Part shown: in pieces, positions 9,622 through 18,967 of the stretch | Numbering within the stretch: position 1 is the first letter of the stretch | Layout: every line of letters begins with the position of its first letter | Source: Bacteroides stercoris ATCC 43183 | GTDB taxonomy: Bacteria; Bacteroidota; Bacteroidia; Bacteroidales; Bacteroidaceae | Assembly (NCBI RefSeq): GCF_025147325.1 | Contig: NZ_CP102262.1 | Coordinates: 992,001-1,056,000, forward strand | Length of the DNA: 64,000 nt | Direction: 5' to 3' | Program-made: the position numbers and the translations under genes | The notes under the pieces: model-generated | Databases searched by the model: none | The model's input: the letters and a program-made list of their open reading frames with translations, nothing else | Told to the model about the DNA's origin: nothing

Positions 9622-9713
9622 CCTCGTTTTGTAATTGCGGGCTCTCCGGTTGCCGGTTGCGGGCCGTACGGTTGCCAACTGCGGGCTCTTCGGTTGCCAA
9701 TTGCAAAACGAGG
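9622..9713. repeat. 22-bp tandem repeat (3 copies) inside a 16-bp inverted repeat
   Basis: Three head-to-tail units start at 9636, 9658 and 9680, each TGCGGGC-N4-CGGTTGCC-N3 with an exact 22-bp period. They are bracketed by CCTCGTTTTGTAATTG (9622-9637) and CAATTGCAAAACGAGG (9698-9713), inverse complements with 15 of 16 matches, so the whole 92-bp block can fold as a long stem with the repeats in the loop. It is GC-rich against its AT-rich surroundings and overlaps no credible gene. The family is not known to me. It is not a CRISPR: there are no unique spacers. Confidence 0.75.
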
Positions 9714-9878
9714 AAAAGAAACAGGTATAGCGATATTATGTATGAAGCTTTGCGGTATTATATATAAGGCATTGTTGTATTCCGTACCGGAGATAACCGG
9801 CATGAAATGTGGTAAAAAACAAAGAAAACAAGGTATAATCAGTTTTCTGTCGATAAGTGTCAAATGCTTGTATTACAG

Positions 9879-10008
9879 GTGATTGGTGTGGAAAAGTGCA
9901 AAAAAAGGGTGATGACCAAGTATTTGTCGTCACTTGTCATAACGCTTCTCATCACCAATCAACTTGTACATTATCAGTTGGTTAAGTGCAAAAGTGACGA
10001 GTGATGAC
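9879..10008. repeat. Short direct and inverted repeats in the HTCS/susC gap
   Basis: AAGTGCA followed within 20 bases by GTGATGAC appears twice (9894-9916 and 9984-10008). TGATTGGTG (9879-9887) pairs with CACCAATCA (9952-9960). ATGACCAAGT (9912-9921) is nearly inverse-complementary to ACTTGTCAT (9932-9940). These may be regulator sites or a small structured repeat. The rest of the 9386-10294 gap shows no gene: no frame with plausible coding content is present. Confidence 0.45.
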
Positions 10009-10215
10009 TGATTAATCAAAATATCGGTTTCTATACTTGAGTGTGTTTTTCGGTATATCACACATTCCAATGACTGGTTGGTATGTCAGATTTGTATTGC
10101 TCTAAAGTCATTGGCGCAATCTTAAAAAAGGCTCTACAGGTATGTACAGATGTATGTTAGTTAAATTTGGAAATAGAAATAGTGATAATTGAACATCTGT
10201 TTTTACGGCATGATT

Positions 10216-10223
10216 TACATTTG
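10216..10223 (+). promoter_or_regulatory. Probable -7 box of the PUL 1 susC operon
   Basis: TACATTTG matches the Bacteroides -7 consensus TAnnTTTG exactly, 72 bases before the susC ATG. No good TTTG lies at the ideal upstream distance (nearest TTGA leaves a 24-base gap), which is usual for promoters that need an activator such as the divergent HTCS. Confidence 0.55.
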
Positions 10224-10294
10224 TCCGTGGGTTTACAGGACATAAACCTGATAACCGAATTACCTTATAAATTTAATATTATGAAGAATTGCTT

Positions 10295-13200
10295 ATGAAA
10301 AAGATTTGTTTCGTTTTTCTATTGCTCCTTACGTTGATTCCTTTAGGAGTATCCGCACAGCAACAGATGATTCAGGGGCGCGTTCTCGACGATAAAGGCG
10401 AGAGTATTATTGGCGCATCTGTTTCCGTTAGAGGTACAGTTACCGGTGGCATTACTAATTTGGACGGTGAGTTTTCCGTTGCCGGCAAAGTGGGGGATAT
10501 GTTGACTATATCTTATATAGGATATACTCCGTTGGAGGTGAAGATTACCAAGCTGACCGGTAATGTCTATACGTTGAAAGAAGACTCCGAACTGTTGGAG
10601 GAAGTTGTGGTTGTCGGTATGGATAAGCAGAAGCGTAATACTATTACCGCTGCTGTGGCAACTGTGAAATCGGAAGCCATCACCAGCCGTCCGGTAACCG
10701 ACCTGACCAGTGCTCTGCAAGGAAATGTTGCCGGTCTGAATTTTGCTTCGGATGCCGCTGCCGATGGAGTAGGTGGTGAGACGGGCGCTGAAATAAAATT
10801 CAATATACGCGGTGTCGGTTCCATTAACGGCGGCGAACCCTATGTATTGGTGGACGGCATCGAGCAGAGTATGCAGAATGTGAACCCTGCCGACATTGAA
10901 AGTATCAGTGTACTGAAAGATGCCTCGGCTGCTGCTGTTTACGGTGCACGTGCTGCGTATGGCGTAGTGCTGGTGACTACTAAAAGCGGAAAACAGGAGA
11001 AAGCGCGCGTTACCTATCGCGGTTCCGTTGGTTTCAGCTCTCCCATTAACATGCCGCAGATGATGAGCTCATTGGAATGGGCGAGGTATTCCAATTTGCG
11101 GGACGAGAGTATGGGACGTTCTCATCAGATTTCCGATGCAACTATTCAGAAAATGGAAGGTTTTATGCAGAATCCTTATTCTGCCGAGTTTCCCGGTATA
11201 GATGTCAATCAGTCGGGTGACGGTTGGGCGGCAGCCGATAATGCGCAGTATGCCAATACCGACTGGTTCGATTATTATTTCAAGGACCGTGCTATCCGCC
11301 ATTCTCATAATATCAGTATACAGGGCGGTTCGGAAAAGACTTCTTATTATGTAGGTTTGGGTTATATCTACCAGGAAGGCTTGATGGATAAGGTGCAGGA
11401 TGATTTGGAGAAGTATAATGTGAACACTAAGTTTTCCATACGTGCTACAGATTGGCTGAAGTTCAATTTCAATAATAATGTGTCGTTGAGTCTTTTGAAA
11501 CGACCTTTGGCAAACCAGACTATTTTTTATGGAACGATAGCTAATATGTCGCCAAGCCGTGTCACGAAACTCCCTGTCGAGCAGGCGGAGTATTCCACTC
11601 CTACGTGGAACGAGCAACTTTATCTGCAAAAGGCGGGCTATAGCCAGAATCGGGTATCGGATGCAATGTCTTTTTCTGCAATTATCACTCCGCTGGAAGG
11701 ACTGGAGTTTGTGGGCGAGATGAAAGCCCGTTTGGACGTAGAGAACAATAGTTTCGAGTTGCGTAAAGGTAATTATGCGTTGCCTAATGGTTCTGTAATG
11801 GAAGTATCGGGCAATAAGCAGGGATACCATTATCCCGGTATGAAGTGGCAGAATACCCAGTTCGGTTCGCTGACGCGCGGCAGTGTGTTCAATTACTATC
11901 TTTCGCCCAGTGTGACCGGTGCCTATACCCGTCAGTGGGGCGATCATTTCTTCAAGGGGATGGCAGGCTTTCAGATGGAATTGCAGGAAAACTCCAGTGA
12001 GTATATGTATAAGGACGGTATGTTGAGCGAGGATATTTACTCTTTTGATAATGCCAATGGAACTCCCTATGCAGCCGAAGCTCGGTCGCATTGGGCTACA
12101 ATGGGTATGTTTGCCCGCCTTAACTGGAACTACCGGAATATCTATTTCTTGGAGTTCAGCGGACGTTACGATGGATCATCCCGTTTTGCTCCGGACAATC
12201 GTTGGGGATTTTTCCCATCTTTCTCTGCCGGCTACGATATTTCACGTACGCCTTATTTTACCAAACTTAACCTGCCGGTGTCACAGCTTAAAGTACGTGT
12301 GTCCTATGGTCGTCTTGGCAACCAAAACGGTGCGGGGCTTTATGATTATCTCGGCGTGATGACACTCGACCCGAACAACGTGAATGCGTGGTTGTTGCCG
12401 GGTACAGGCAATAAACCCGCCAAAGGAACCATTTCGCTTACACCGAAAATGATAAGTCCCTACATTACTTGGGAAAAGGTGGATAATGCCAATATCGGTT
12501 TGGATTTGATGCTGTTCGATGACCGTCTTTCCGTAACGTTCGATGCTTATCAGCGCATGACGAAAGATATGATTGGCCCGGCCGAAGCTATTCCTGCCGT
12601 CAGCGGCATTGTACCGGACGACCGTGCAAAGATAAACAATGCCACTTTGCGTAACCGTGGTTGGGAACTTTCCGTCAACTGGCAGGATAAGTTGAAATGC
12701 GGGTTCAGCTATGGGATAGGTTTTAATTTGTTCGATTATAAGGCTGTTGTAACCAAGTATAATAATCCGGAAGGTATCATTTATAATAATCATACCGGTT
12801 TGGCGCGTAATAAAGGATATTATGAGGGTATGGATATCGGCGAGATATGGGGATTCGTGGCCGACGACCTTTTCATGACCAACCGGGAAGTGGACGATTA
12901 CCTTCAGAGTAAGGACCTCTCTTTCTTTAAGGCAGATAATCTGTGGCAGGCAGGTGACTTGAAGTATATCGATGTCAATCGCGACGGGAAAGTGGATCCG
13001 GGAAAAGGTACGTTGGACGACCACGGCGACTTACGCATCATAGGTAACACCACTCCTAAATATTCTTTCGGTATCAATCTGAAAGCGGGCTACAAAGGTT
13101 TCCAGGTTTCTACTTTGTTCCAAGGTGTGGGTAAACGCGATTTCCCGTTGGCGGGCAGTACTTATCTGTTCGGCGGAAAGAACTACTTCAAGGAACATCT

Positions 13201-13603
13201 GGATTATTTCAGTCCGCAGAATCCCGATGCCTATCTGCCTCGTCTGGCCGATCCGAAGACAGACGATTACAGAGTAAATGCCGGGTATAATACTACTCGT
13301 TATATGGTGAATGCGGCTTATATGCGTATGAAGAACCTTACGGTATCCTACACATTCGACAAGAAGATGCTCAAGGCATTGCGCCTGGAGAATTTACGTC
13401 TTTATTTTACTTGTGATAATTTGTTTACCATTACCTCATTGCCCAAGTCGTTCGATCCGGAAACTCTGAATCAGGTGAATACATGGGCGGGCGGTAGCAA
13501 CGATACGGCTCCGGGACTGACATCCGCTGCCAATGAGAACGGTAACGGTAAGGTATATCCCATGAACAGAAACTTTGTGTTTGGTATTGATTTCACATTT
13601 TAA
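10295..13603 (+). CDS. SusC-family TonB-dependent outer-membrane transporter, PUL 1
   Basis: Imports glycan fragments across the outer membrane with its SusD partner, powered by TonB. About 1102 residues: signal peptide ending in SAQQQ, N-terminal carboxypeptidase-regulatory-like domain (GRVLDDKGESIIGASV), the EEVVVVGMDKQKR strand that precedes the plug, plug domain with LVDGIEQSM and SISVLKDASAAAVYGARA, then a 22-stranded barrel ending in an aromatic residue (FGIDFTF). I chose the ATG at 10295 (MKKICFVF...) over a TTG two codons earlier. A five-codon frame (10281-10298) overlaps this start as ATGA. The susD gene follows after 27 bp. Specificity cannot be read from sequence. Confidence 0.95.
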   Translation: MKKICFVFLLLLTLIPLGVSAQQQMIQGRVLDDKGESIIGASVSVRGTVTGGITNLDGEFSVAGKVGDMLTISYIGYTPLEVKITKLTGNVYTLKEDSELLEEVVVVGMDKQKRNTITAAVATVKSEAITSRPVTDLTSALQGNVAGLNFASDAAADGVGGETGAEIKFNIRGVGSINGGEPYVLVDGIEQSMQNVNPADIESISVLKDASAAAVYGARAAYGVVLVTTKSGKQEKARVTYRGSVGFSSPINMPQMMSSLEWARYSNLRDESMGRSHQISDATIQKMEGFMQNPYSAEFPGIDVNQSGDGWAAADNAQYANTDWFDYYFKDRAIRHSHNISIQGGSEKTSYYVGLGYIYQEGLMDKVQDDLEKYNVNTKFSIRATDWLKFNFNNNVSLSLLKRPLANQTIFYGTIANMSPSRVTKLPVEQAEYSTPTWNEQLYLQKAGYSQNRVSDAMSFSAIITPLEGLEFVGEMKARLDVENNSFELRKGNYALPNGSVMEVSGNKQGYHYPGMKWQNTQFGSLTRGSVFNYYLSPSVTGAYTRQWGDHFFKGMAGFQMELQENSSEYMYKDGMLSEDIYSFDNANGTPYAAEARSHWATMGMFARLNWNYRNIYFLEFSGRYDGSSRFAPDNRWGFFPSFSAGYDISRTPYFTKLNLPVSQLKVRVSYGRLGNQNGAGLYDYLGVMTLDPNNVNAWLLPGTGNKPAKGTISLTPKMISPYITWEKVDNANIGLDLMLFDDRLSVTFDAYQRMTKDMIGPAEAIPAVSGIVPDDRAKINNATLRNRGWELSVNWQDKLKCGFSYGIGFNLFDYKAVVTKYNNPEGIIYNNHTGLARNKGYYEGMDIGEIWGFVADDLFMTNREVDDYLQSKDLSFFKADNLWQAGDLKYIDVNRDGKVDPGKGTLDDHGDLRIIGNTTPKYSFGINLKAGYKGFQVSTLFQGVGKRDFPLAGSTYLFGGKNYFKEHLDYFSPQNPDAYLPRLADPKTDDYRVNAGYNTTRYMVNAAYMRMKNLTVSYTFDKKMLKALRLENLRLYFTCDNLFTITSLPKSFDPETLNQVNTWAGGSNDTAPGLTSAANENGNGKVYPMNRNFVFGIDFTF

Positions 13604-13630
13604 CTAAGTATTGGTAACAGAATAAAGAGT

Positions 13631-15445
13631 ATGAAAAAAACTTATTTATATATTGCATTACTAATGGGAGCAAGCACGCTGTTTTCATCGTGCTCCGACT
13701 TCCTGGACAGAGAACCGATAACTGCACCGAATAATGAATCGTTCCTTTCGGGCGAATCACAGGTACGCGGCTATATCAACGGCTTGTACACGGCATTACC
13801 TTCCTTGCAGAAATTCGGAATGGGAGTGCGCGGTGAAGAGAAAAACAGCGATAACATCCTGTCCGAAATTTACGATAGGCGCCTGAATGGCGAAGAAACG
13901 GTATTTTCCAGTAATCAAGCTTGGGAAACCGGTTATAAGAACCTGCGCAATGTCAATTATTTCTTTCATTACTATAAAGTACCCGAGAATCTGGAAACGG
14001 AAGAGATTAAATCGCTGATTGGCGAAGCCTACTTTTTGCGGGCCTATTGGCATTTTGTGCAACTGAAGAAGTTCGGAGATATTCCCGTGATGGATGCTTT
14101 TTGGGATGAGAACGCTACTATCGCCGGATTGCAGATTCCGCAAAAAGACCGCAGCGAGGTAGCAAAATTCATTCTTGAGGATTTGGATAAAGCGAAGGAT
14201 TTACTGTTCGACCGTAGCAAATATGCAGGATTGCGTATTTCAAAAGAGGCGGCTATGATGCTTGCCATGCAAGTAGCGCTTTATGAGGGTTCTTGGGAAA
14301 AATATCACAAAAACGATGCCTTTGCAGCCGATACGGACCAATCCGAGTACTTCTTCAATGAAGTGCTGCGTTGGGGCGATATGTTGCTTAACAGCGGATT
14401 GCAACTGAACACCAGGGATACGGATAAAGATGTGGTGAATCCGGGAGATGCTTACGGACGTCTTTTCAATCAGAAAGACTATTCCAATGTCACTGAAGCC
14501 ATTTTTTGGAAACAGTACTCTATTACGGAAGGTGTGTTTCATGCCTTGAGCGGATTACTTGCCGGCGGTGTGGTTGACCAGAACGGCCCTGCCGGGGTAT
14601 CGGGTGAATTGGTAAATACATATCTTAGTGCAGACGGAATACCTGTTGACCCGAATGATGAAAAATTCAAGGATTTCAATGAAACTTTCAAAAATCGCGA
14701 TTTGCGTCTTACGGAAACTGTGATGAGTAGCGGCTATAAATTCAAATCGACTATCACCGGCTCCAGACCATTGAATGTGCAGGATGTAGCTTCCGATGCC
14801 AAAGGTATCAATCCCCCTTTCCTGACGAGTGACGGCAATGCCAAGAACGTGACGGGATATCACATACGACTTGGAGTGGATACTACCTATGTGCAGGGAG
14901 ATTCGGAAGTTGGGTTGGTTATTATGCGTTATGCCGAAGCGTTGTTGAGTTATGCTGAGGCAGCGGAAGAATTGGGTAAGTGCGATGATGCCGTACTGGA
15001 AAAAACACTGAAGCCTTTGCGCGAACGTGCCGGAGTGAAGTATGTGAAGCCTGTGACTGTCGATCCTAATTTCACAGACTATGGGTACGCGTTGACGCCC
15101 GTTCTTCAGGAGATTCGTCGCGAGCGCCGTGTGGAGCTGGCGTTACAGGGCTATCGGTTGGACGACCTTATGCGTTGGGGCGGCGCCAAAGTTATTGTCA
15201 ATAAGCGTGGACGAGGCGCTTATTTGGGAAAGGATGCGGTACTTTATAAATCATTCACCGAAGAGCAGCAATCGAAACTTACTACCATACTGACCGACGG
15301 TAGTCAATGGATGGATCCTTTGCAGGAACTGTTGCCCAATGGCTACCAATTTGTTGCCGGTCGTGATTACCTGCTTCCTATTCCGCCCAGCGAACTCAAG
15401 TTGAACAGGCAGATGAAGCAGAATCCCGGTTGGGGAGAAGAGTAA
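13631..15445 (+). CDS. SusD-family surface glycan-binding lipoprotein, PUL 1
   Basis: Lid protein of the SusCD importer, 604 residues. Lipoprotein signal with lipobox FSSC and lipidated Cys21, followed by SDFLDREPI, typical of SusD/RagB. The TPR-like helical core includes GEAYFLRAYWHF (about residue 135) and the C-terminal IRRERRVELALQGYRLDDLMRW segment is visible in overlapping parts (RRVELALQGYRLDDL). It ends NPGWGEE, close to the usual NPGY/W tail. It follows susC directly and is co-transcribed. Confidence 0.95.
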   Translation: MKKTYLYIALLMGASTLFSSCSDFLDREPITAPNNESFLSGESQVRGYINGLYTALPSLQKFGMGVRGEEKNSDNILSEIYDRRLNGEETVFSSNQAWETGYKNLRNVNYFFHYYKVPENLETEEIKSLIGEAYFLRAYWHFVQLKKFGDIPVMDAFWDENATIAGLQIPQKDRSEVAKFILEDLDKAKDLLFDRSKYAGLRISKEAAMMLAMQVALYEGSWEKYHKNDAFAADTDQSEYFFNEVLRWGDMLLNSGLQLNTRDTDKDVVNPGDAYGRLFNQKDYSNVTEAIFWKQYSITEGVFHALSGLLAGGVVDQNGPAGVSGELVNTYLSADGIPVDPNDEKFKDFNETFKNRDLRLTETVMSSGYKFKSTITGSRPLNVQDVASDAKGINPPFLTSDGNAKNVTGYHIRLGVDTTYVQGDSEVGLVIMRYAEALLSYAEAAEELGKCDDAVLEKTLKPLRERAGVKYVKPVTVDPNFTDYGYALTPVLQEIRRERRVELALQGYRLDDLMRWGGAKVIVNKRGRGAYLGKDAVLYKSFTEEQQSKLTTILTDGSQWMDPLQELLPNGYQFVAGRDYLLPIPPSELKLNRQMKQNPGWGEE

Positions 15446-15484
15446 GAATATGATGCGGTTATTTAATTTTAGAAAGAACAGACC

Positions 15485-17434
15485 ATGAAAAAGAGTAAGA
15501 ATATATATTGCATATTGTTGTTTGCCGTGTTGGGCATTACCGGTTGTTCGGAGGAGAAGATGGCGCCGTTACCTGAACCCGTACCTCTGAGGATGAGCAT
15601 TAATAGTACGGATTTGGTGATGGGTGAAACGCTGGAGATTACTTTTGATGTCACCGGTACGGACGAAGGTATGAAAGCGATGAATGAGGATGTAAGCATT
15701 AAACTGAGCGCCACTACGGAAAAAGGAGCGGTAGACCGCCTGTTGTTCGAAGGATTTCCCACCGAAGTCGTTATGAAGCAGGGAGAAACGAGCAAGACTA
15801 TTCCGGTACTTGTGAAAGAGGGGCTGAATAAAGAATATTCTGTCGAAATATCGGCTTTTGCACGCGGCTATAGAGTAGAGAATGCCTTGCAACTGCTCAC
15901 CGTGAGCGATTATCATTATTCGCGCGTAATGATAAAAAACAATGCGGATAATACAGTGAAAGAGGGACAGAGTTTTATTTTGACAGCTTCCGTCAATTCT
16001 AAATTGAAGGACGACCTTACTATCGTTATTACGCCTGCGGAAGGTGTGGCCCGGCGTCTTGAGAACCTTCCCGAACAATTGGTGATTCCGGCCGGAGAGA
16101 GTTCGGTGGAGAGTGAGGCTATTATGATGATAAAAAGTACGGAAACCATTGCCGATGAAGATCTGAAGCTCACGTTCTCCACAATTCCGGTGGCAAGCCG
16201 TTATCCGTTGGTGGCAAATGAAATCATTATTCACAGAATAGATATCCATAAGGGTATGGATACGAAGATAAGGGATGAACGGTGGTTGTACGAGGATGCC
16301 GACCAACTCTTCGTGTCGCCTCAAAATGAAGATGCCGTGAAGAAATGGGGACAACTGAACTATGTGGTGATGAAAGAGGGTGACCCGCACCCCAACAGCG
16401 GCAATGTGCTGCCCGACGGTAAATGGAAGTTTTTCCGCGCTTATGAGTTTCATAAGATTGATGCCTGTCTCACGACGAAGGACAGTCCGATGGGCGATTA
16501 TGTCAGTAAGGAATATCCGTTTGGCTTTGCCGACCAGAATACTGCTGCGGTAGAAAGTCAAGGTGCGGTGGATAATGCTAAGTATGCTTATGTAATGGAT
16601 GAAGGCTATTTGCGTATGATGACATTGAAAGAGAGGGCTAAATCCGGTAACGGGGGTAAGGAATGGGATTATGGAACATCTGCATTCTATTCTTGTAAAT
16701 TCATGCGCGGCAATGCCAATAGTACGGCATGGGCATCTTCCAATATCCGTATTTATCCGGGTATGCGCATTGAGACCCGCGCCCGTATCCGCGGTATGGA
16801 AAATAGCGGTATGCTGCCTGGTATCTGGCTGCAAGGCAATGAGCAGGTGGGTGGAAATGCCGAGTGGAATAACTGGCCTGATTTTGGAGAAATAGATGTT
16901 ATGGAGAATAATAGCCGACACAATAATTTGGCATACAGGCGCGGGGTGGAACAAACTTTCCATTTTGGTGCTCCCACGCCGGGGACCAGTACCGGTGCCG
17001 GTGCTTATAATCCAACCAAAGCTGTCACGGAATTGGCTTCGGGCGGCAAGACCGGAGGTACTATTATAGACGAATTCCAGATTTATTGGGTAGAATGGAT
17101 AGACGATGAAACCGTTGCCATAGGGACAAACGGTGTAGAAACGCTTCGGGTGACCAAAGCGATGACAGAACAGAATGGCGGTCGCTGGCCGTTCTCCTAC
17201 AGTATAAACAGTGAAGGGTTGTATTACATCATCACGATGATGTTTTTGCACAAAGCAGAGCCGAATTTCGGTGCAACGGATATGGTGATGAGCTATCAGG
17301 CTGCACGGAATATCTTGAAAGTGAATCCGGATATAAAGATTCCCCGTATGGAAATAGACTGGGTGCGTTTTTATATAGACGATACTTATACGGATCATGA
17401 GATGCCTTATCGTAAAGACCTCATTTTGTATTAA
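15485..17434 (+). CDS. GH16-domain lipoprotein, predicted surface endo-glycanase, PUL 1
   Basis: 649 residues. Lipoprotein signal with lipobox ITGC and Cys21. Residues about 30-250 look like two or three Ig-like beta-sandwich modules (repeated phrases such as VMGETLEITFDV and VKEGQSFILTASV). The C-terminal half is a GH16 fold with the complete catalytic signature E469-I-D471-V-M-E474, so it should be active. GH16 enzymes are retaining endo-hydrolases of beta-1,3/1,4-glucans or galactans; in gut Bacteroides some GH16 lipoproteins cut lactosamine runs of mucin O-glycans. It occupies the SusE-like position right after susD, so it may serve as both binding protein and surface enzyme. Substrate is inferred from the operon partners only. 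Confidence 0.85.
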   Translation: MKKSKNIYCILLFAVLGITGCSEEKMAPLPEPVPLRMSINSTDLVMGETLEITFDVTGTDEGMKAMNEDVSIKLSATTEKGAVDRLLFEGFPTEVVMKQGETSKTIPVLVKEGLNKEYSVEISAFARGYRVENALQLLTVSDYHYSRVMIKNNADNTVKEGQSFILTASVNSKLKDDLTIVITPAEGVARRLENLPEQLVIPAGESSVESEAIMMIKSTETIADEDLKLTFSTIPVASRYPLVANEIIIHRIDIHKGMDTKIRDERWLYEDADQLFVSPQNEDAVKKWGQLNYVVMKEGDPHPNSGNVLPDGKWKFFRAYEFHKIDACLTTKDSPMGDYVSKEYPFGFADQNTAAVESQGAVDNAKYAYVMDEGYLRMMTLKERAKSGNGGKEWDYGTSAFYSCKFMRGNANSTAWASSNIRIYPGMRIETRARIRGMENSGMLPGIWLQGNEQVGGNAEWNNWPDFGEIDVMENNSRHNNLAYRRGVEQTFHFGAPTPGTSTGAGAYNPTKAVTELASGGKTGGTIIDEFQIYWVEWIDDETVAIGTNGVETLRVTKAMTEQNGGRWPFSYSINSEGLYYIITMMFLHKAEPNFGATDMVMSYQAARNILKVNPDIKIPRMEIDWVRFYIDDTYTDHEMPYRKDLILY

Positions 17435-17486
17435 TGTACATAACAATGAAAAAAAGAAAGAACATTAACCTATAAAGAATAATAAT

Positions 17487-18854
17487 ATGAAGATTAAGAC
17501 TATTTTGTGCACGTTGTGTGCAGTAACTGTGTTGGGTAGCTGTAGCTACGATGATGATGGATTGTGGGATGCGGTGAACGGTCAGGAAGAAAGAATTTCC
17601 GCATTGGAGAAATGGCAGAAGACGGTTGTAGACCAACTGAATTCTTTGCAGGGGATTCTTACGGCTACCGATTATGTGACCAATGTGGAAAAAGTGGAAA
17701 AGGATGGTGTGCAAGGGTATAAAATCTCTTTCCTGCACGCTAATGCTATTACGTTGTACTATAATGAAGACAGCGAGGTCAGTGGCGGAAGCGATGCTTC
17801 GGTTGGTGTGGCACAGGACGATAACGGTTATTATTGGACGATGAACGGCGAGCCTTTACAGATAGAAGGCAAGAAGGTATATGTGACAGAAGGAGGCGGA
17901 GCTTCATTAACGCCTAATGCCGATAATCCTGAAATATTCGATTTGACAATTGGCGGAACCACGGTGACGGTAGACCAAAATGCAGTAGGTGCACATCCTA
18001 TTAAGGAGGTGAAGGAAGAAAACGGCAGGGTGATTGTTACGTTGAATGACAATACAACGAAAGAGCTGGTGAAGTGGGTGAACCTGAAAGATGCTTTGTC
18101 GGCAACGTATGAAGGCACCAACGGAACCGAGGTGACATATCCGATTGCCCTTGGAGCCGGACATATCATGAGAAAGGTAGACGAGACTCCTGCAGGGTGG
18201 ACGATAAAGGTTACGGGAATAGGTGCTGATACTAAATTGATTGTTACTTATCCGTCAGGCGATGAAAGTGTAACGGTAGCTTTTCTGATTTCCGACGGAA
18301 ATACGTTATCGGTTGTTCAGGAAGCGACATTTACATCAACAGCTACTCCCGGAATAGCTTGGACCACTGTTACTTATTCTGCCAATACGCCGATAACGAT
18401 TCCTCCCGGAACTCAAAATGTTAAGGTTACGGGTGATGCTTCTGCTTTAGCTCCAGCTGCATTTGCTACGAATATAACAAATCCTTTGAAAGGTACTGCC
18501 GATGTAGTAAATATTGACTTATCGGAAATTACTTATACTAAAGCATTTCCTTCCAACGCTTTTTATATGAATACCCCTTCCGTACCTGATACAGATAAAA
18601 ATACTTCAATAGAAACTATAATTCTTCCTGAAGGAATCATTAATATATGGGGCTCTGCCTTTAAGAATTGCAAGGCATTGAAGAGCGTTACGGTTGGCAC
18701 GGCGACAGATGTACCGGCAGAGCATTCAGGTACATGGTTTACCGGATGCGAGGCATTAGAATCGATATATGTACCGGCCGACAAAGTGGATACATATAAG
18801 GACTCATGGGATAGCAGTTTGACTGATTATATCAAGGCGATACCGGCCGACTAA
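17487..18854 (+). CDS. Predicted surface glycan-binding lipoprotein with DUF4988-like N-terminus and LRR_5 C-terminus
   Basis: 455 residues, lipobox LGSC with Cys19. Just after it comes a short predicted coiled-coil (LWDAVNGQEERISALEKW), the N-terminal pattern shared by many Bacteroides PUL lipoproteins (DUF4988, as in PL29-family N-termini). Two short beta-rich modules follow (about 100-300). The last ~90 residues form a BspA-type leucine-rich repeat (IETIILPEGI, GSAFKNCKALKSVTV, FTGCEALESIYVP). No catalytic motif is seen, so a glycan-binding role is inferred from position after susCD and the GH16 lipoprotein. A stable hairpin lies between it and the next gene. Confidence 0.72.
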   Translation: MKIKTILCTLCAVTVLGSCSYDDDGLWDAVNGQEERISALEKWQKTVVDQLNSLQGILTATDYVTNVEKVEKDGVQGYKISFLHANAITLYYNEDSEVSGGSDASVGVAQDDNGYYWTMNGEPLQIEGKKVYVTEGGGASLTPNADNPEIFDLTIGGTTVTVDQNAVGAHPIKEVKEENGRVIVTLNDNTTKELVKWVNLKDALSATYEGTNGTEVTYPIALGAGHIMRKVDETPAGWTIKVTGIGADTKLIVTYPSGDESVTVAFLISDGNTLSVVQEATFTSTATPGIAWTTVTYSANTPITIPPGTQNVKVTGDASALAPAAFATNITNPLKGTADVVNIDLSEITYTKAFPSNAFYMNTPSVPDTDKNTSIETIILPEGIINIWGSAFKNCKALKSVTVGTATDVPAEHSGTWFTGCEALESIYVPADKVDTYKDSWDSSLTDYIKAIPAD

Positions 18855-18884
18855 GTTACAATCTGTAAGTATAATCAGAAACCC

Positions 18885-18926
18885 AAATGCCGGAAGGATG
18901 GGTGAATATCCATGCTTCCGGCATTT
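18885..18926 (+). terminator. Strong hairpin between binding protein and sulfatase genes
   Basis: AAATGCCGGAAG (18885-18896) and CTTCCGGCATTT (18915-18926) are a perfect 12-bp stem with an 18-base loop, 30 bases after the stop codon at 18854. Only a short T-run follows. It could end transcription, protect the upstream susCD messages, or partly attenuate the enzyme genes downstream. Confidence 0.65.
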
Positions 18927-18967
18927 TACATATAAAAGGAAACAACAAATTAATCACTGATTGAATC

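Noticed and set aside
9622..9713. CRISPR array
   Set aside because: Units are contiguous, 22 bp, with no unique spacers and no cas genes in the window.
9592..9882. Overlapping frames of about 96 codons across the 22-bp repeat block
   Set aside because: Their amino-acid order simply mirrors the DNA repeat and palindrome; no signal peptide, motif or promoter supports a gene.
11069..12091. Long minus-strand frame inside susC of PUL 1
   Set aside because: Mirror frame of a strongly biased gene; no start context and no recognisable motif.
15569..17446. Open frame of about 625 codons on the minus strand opposite the GH16 lipoprotein gene
   Set aside because: It is an antisense shadow: the plus strand has a lipoprotein signal, GH16 motifs and operon spacing, while the antisense product is His/Ile/Arg-rich with no domain.
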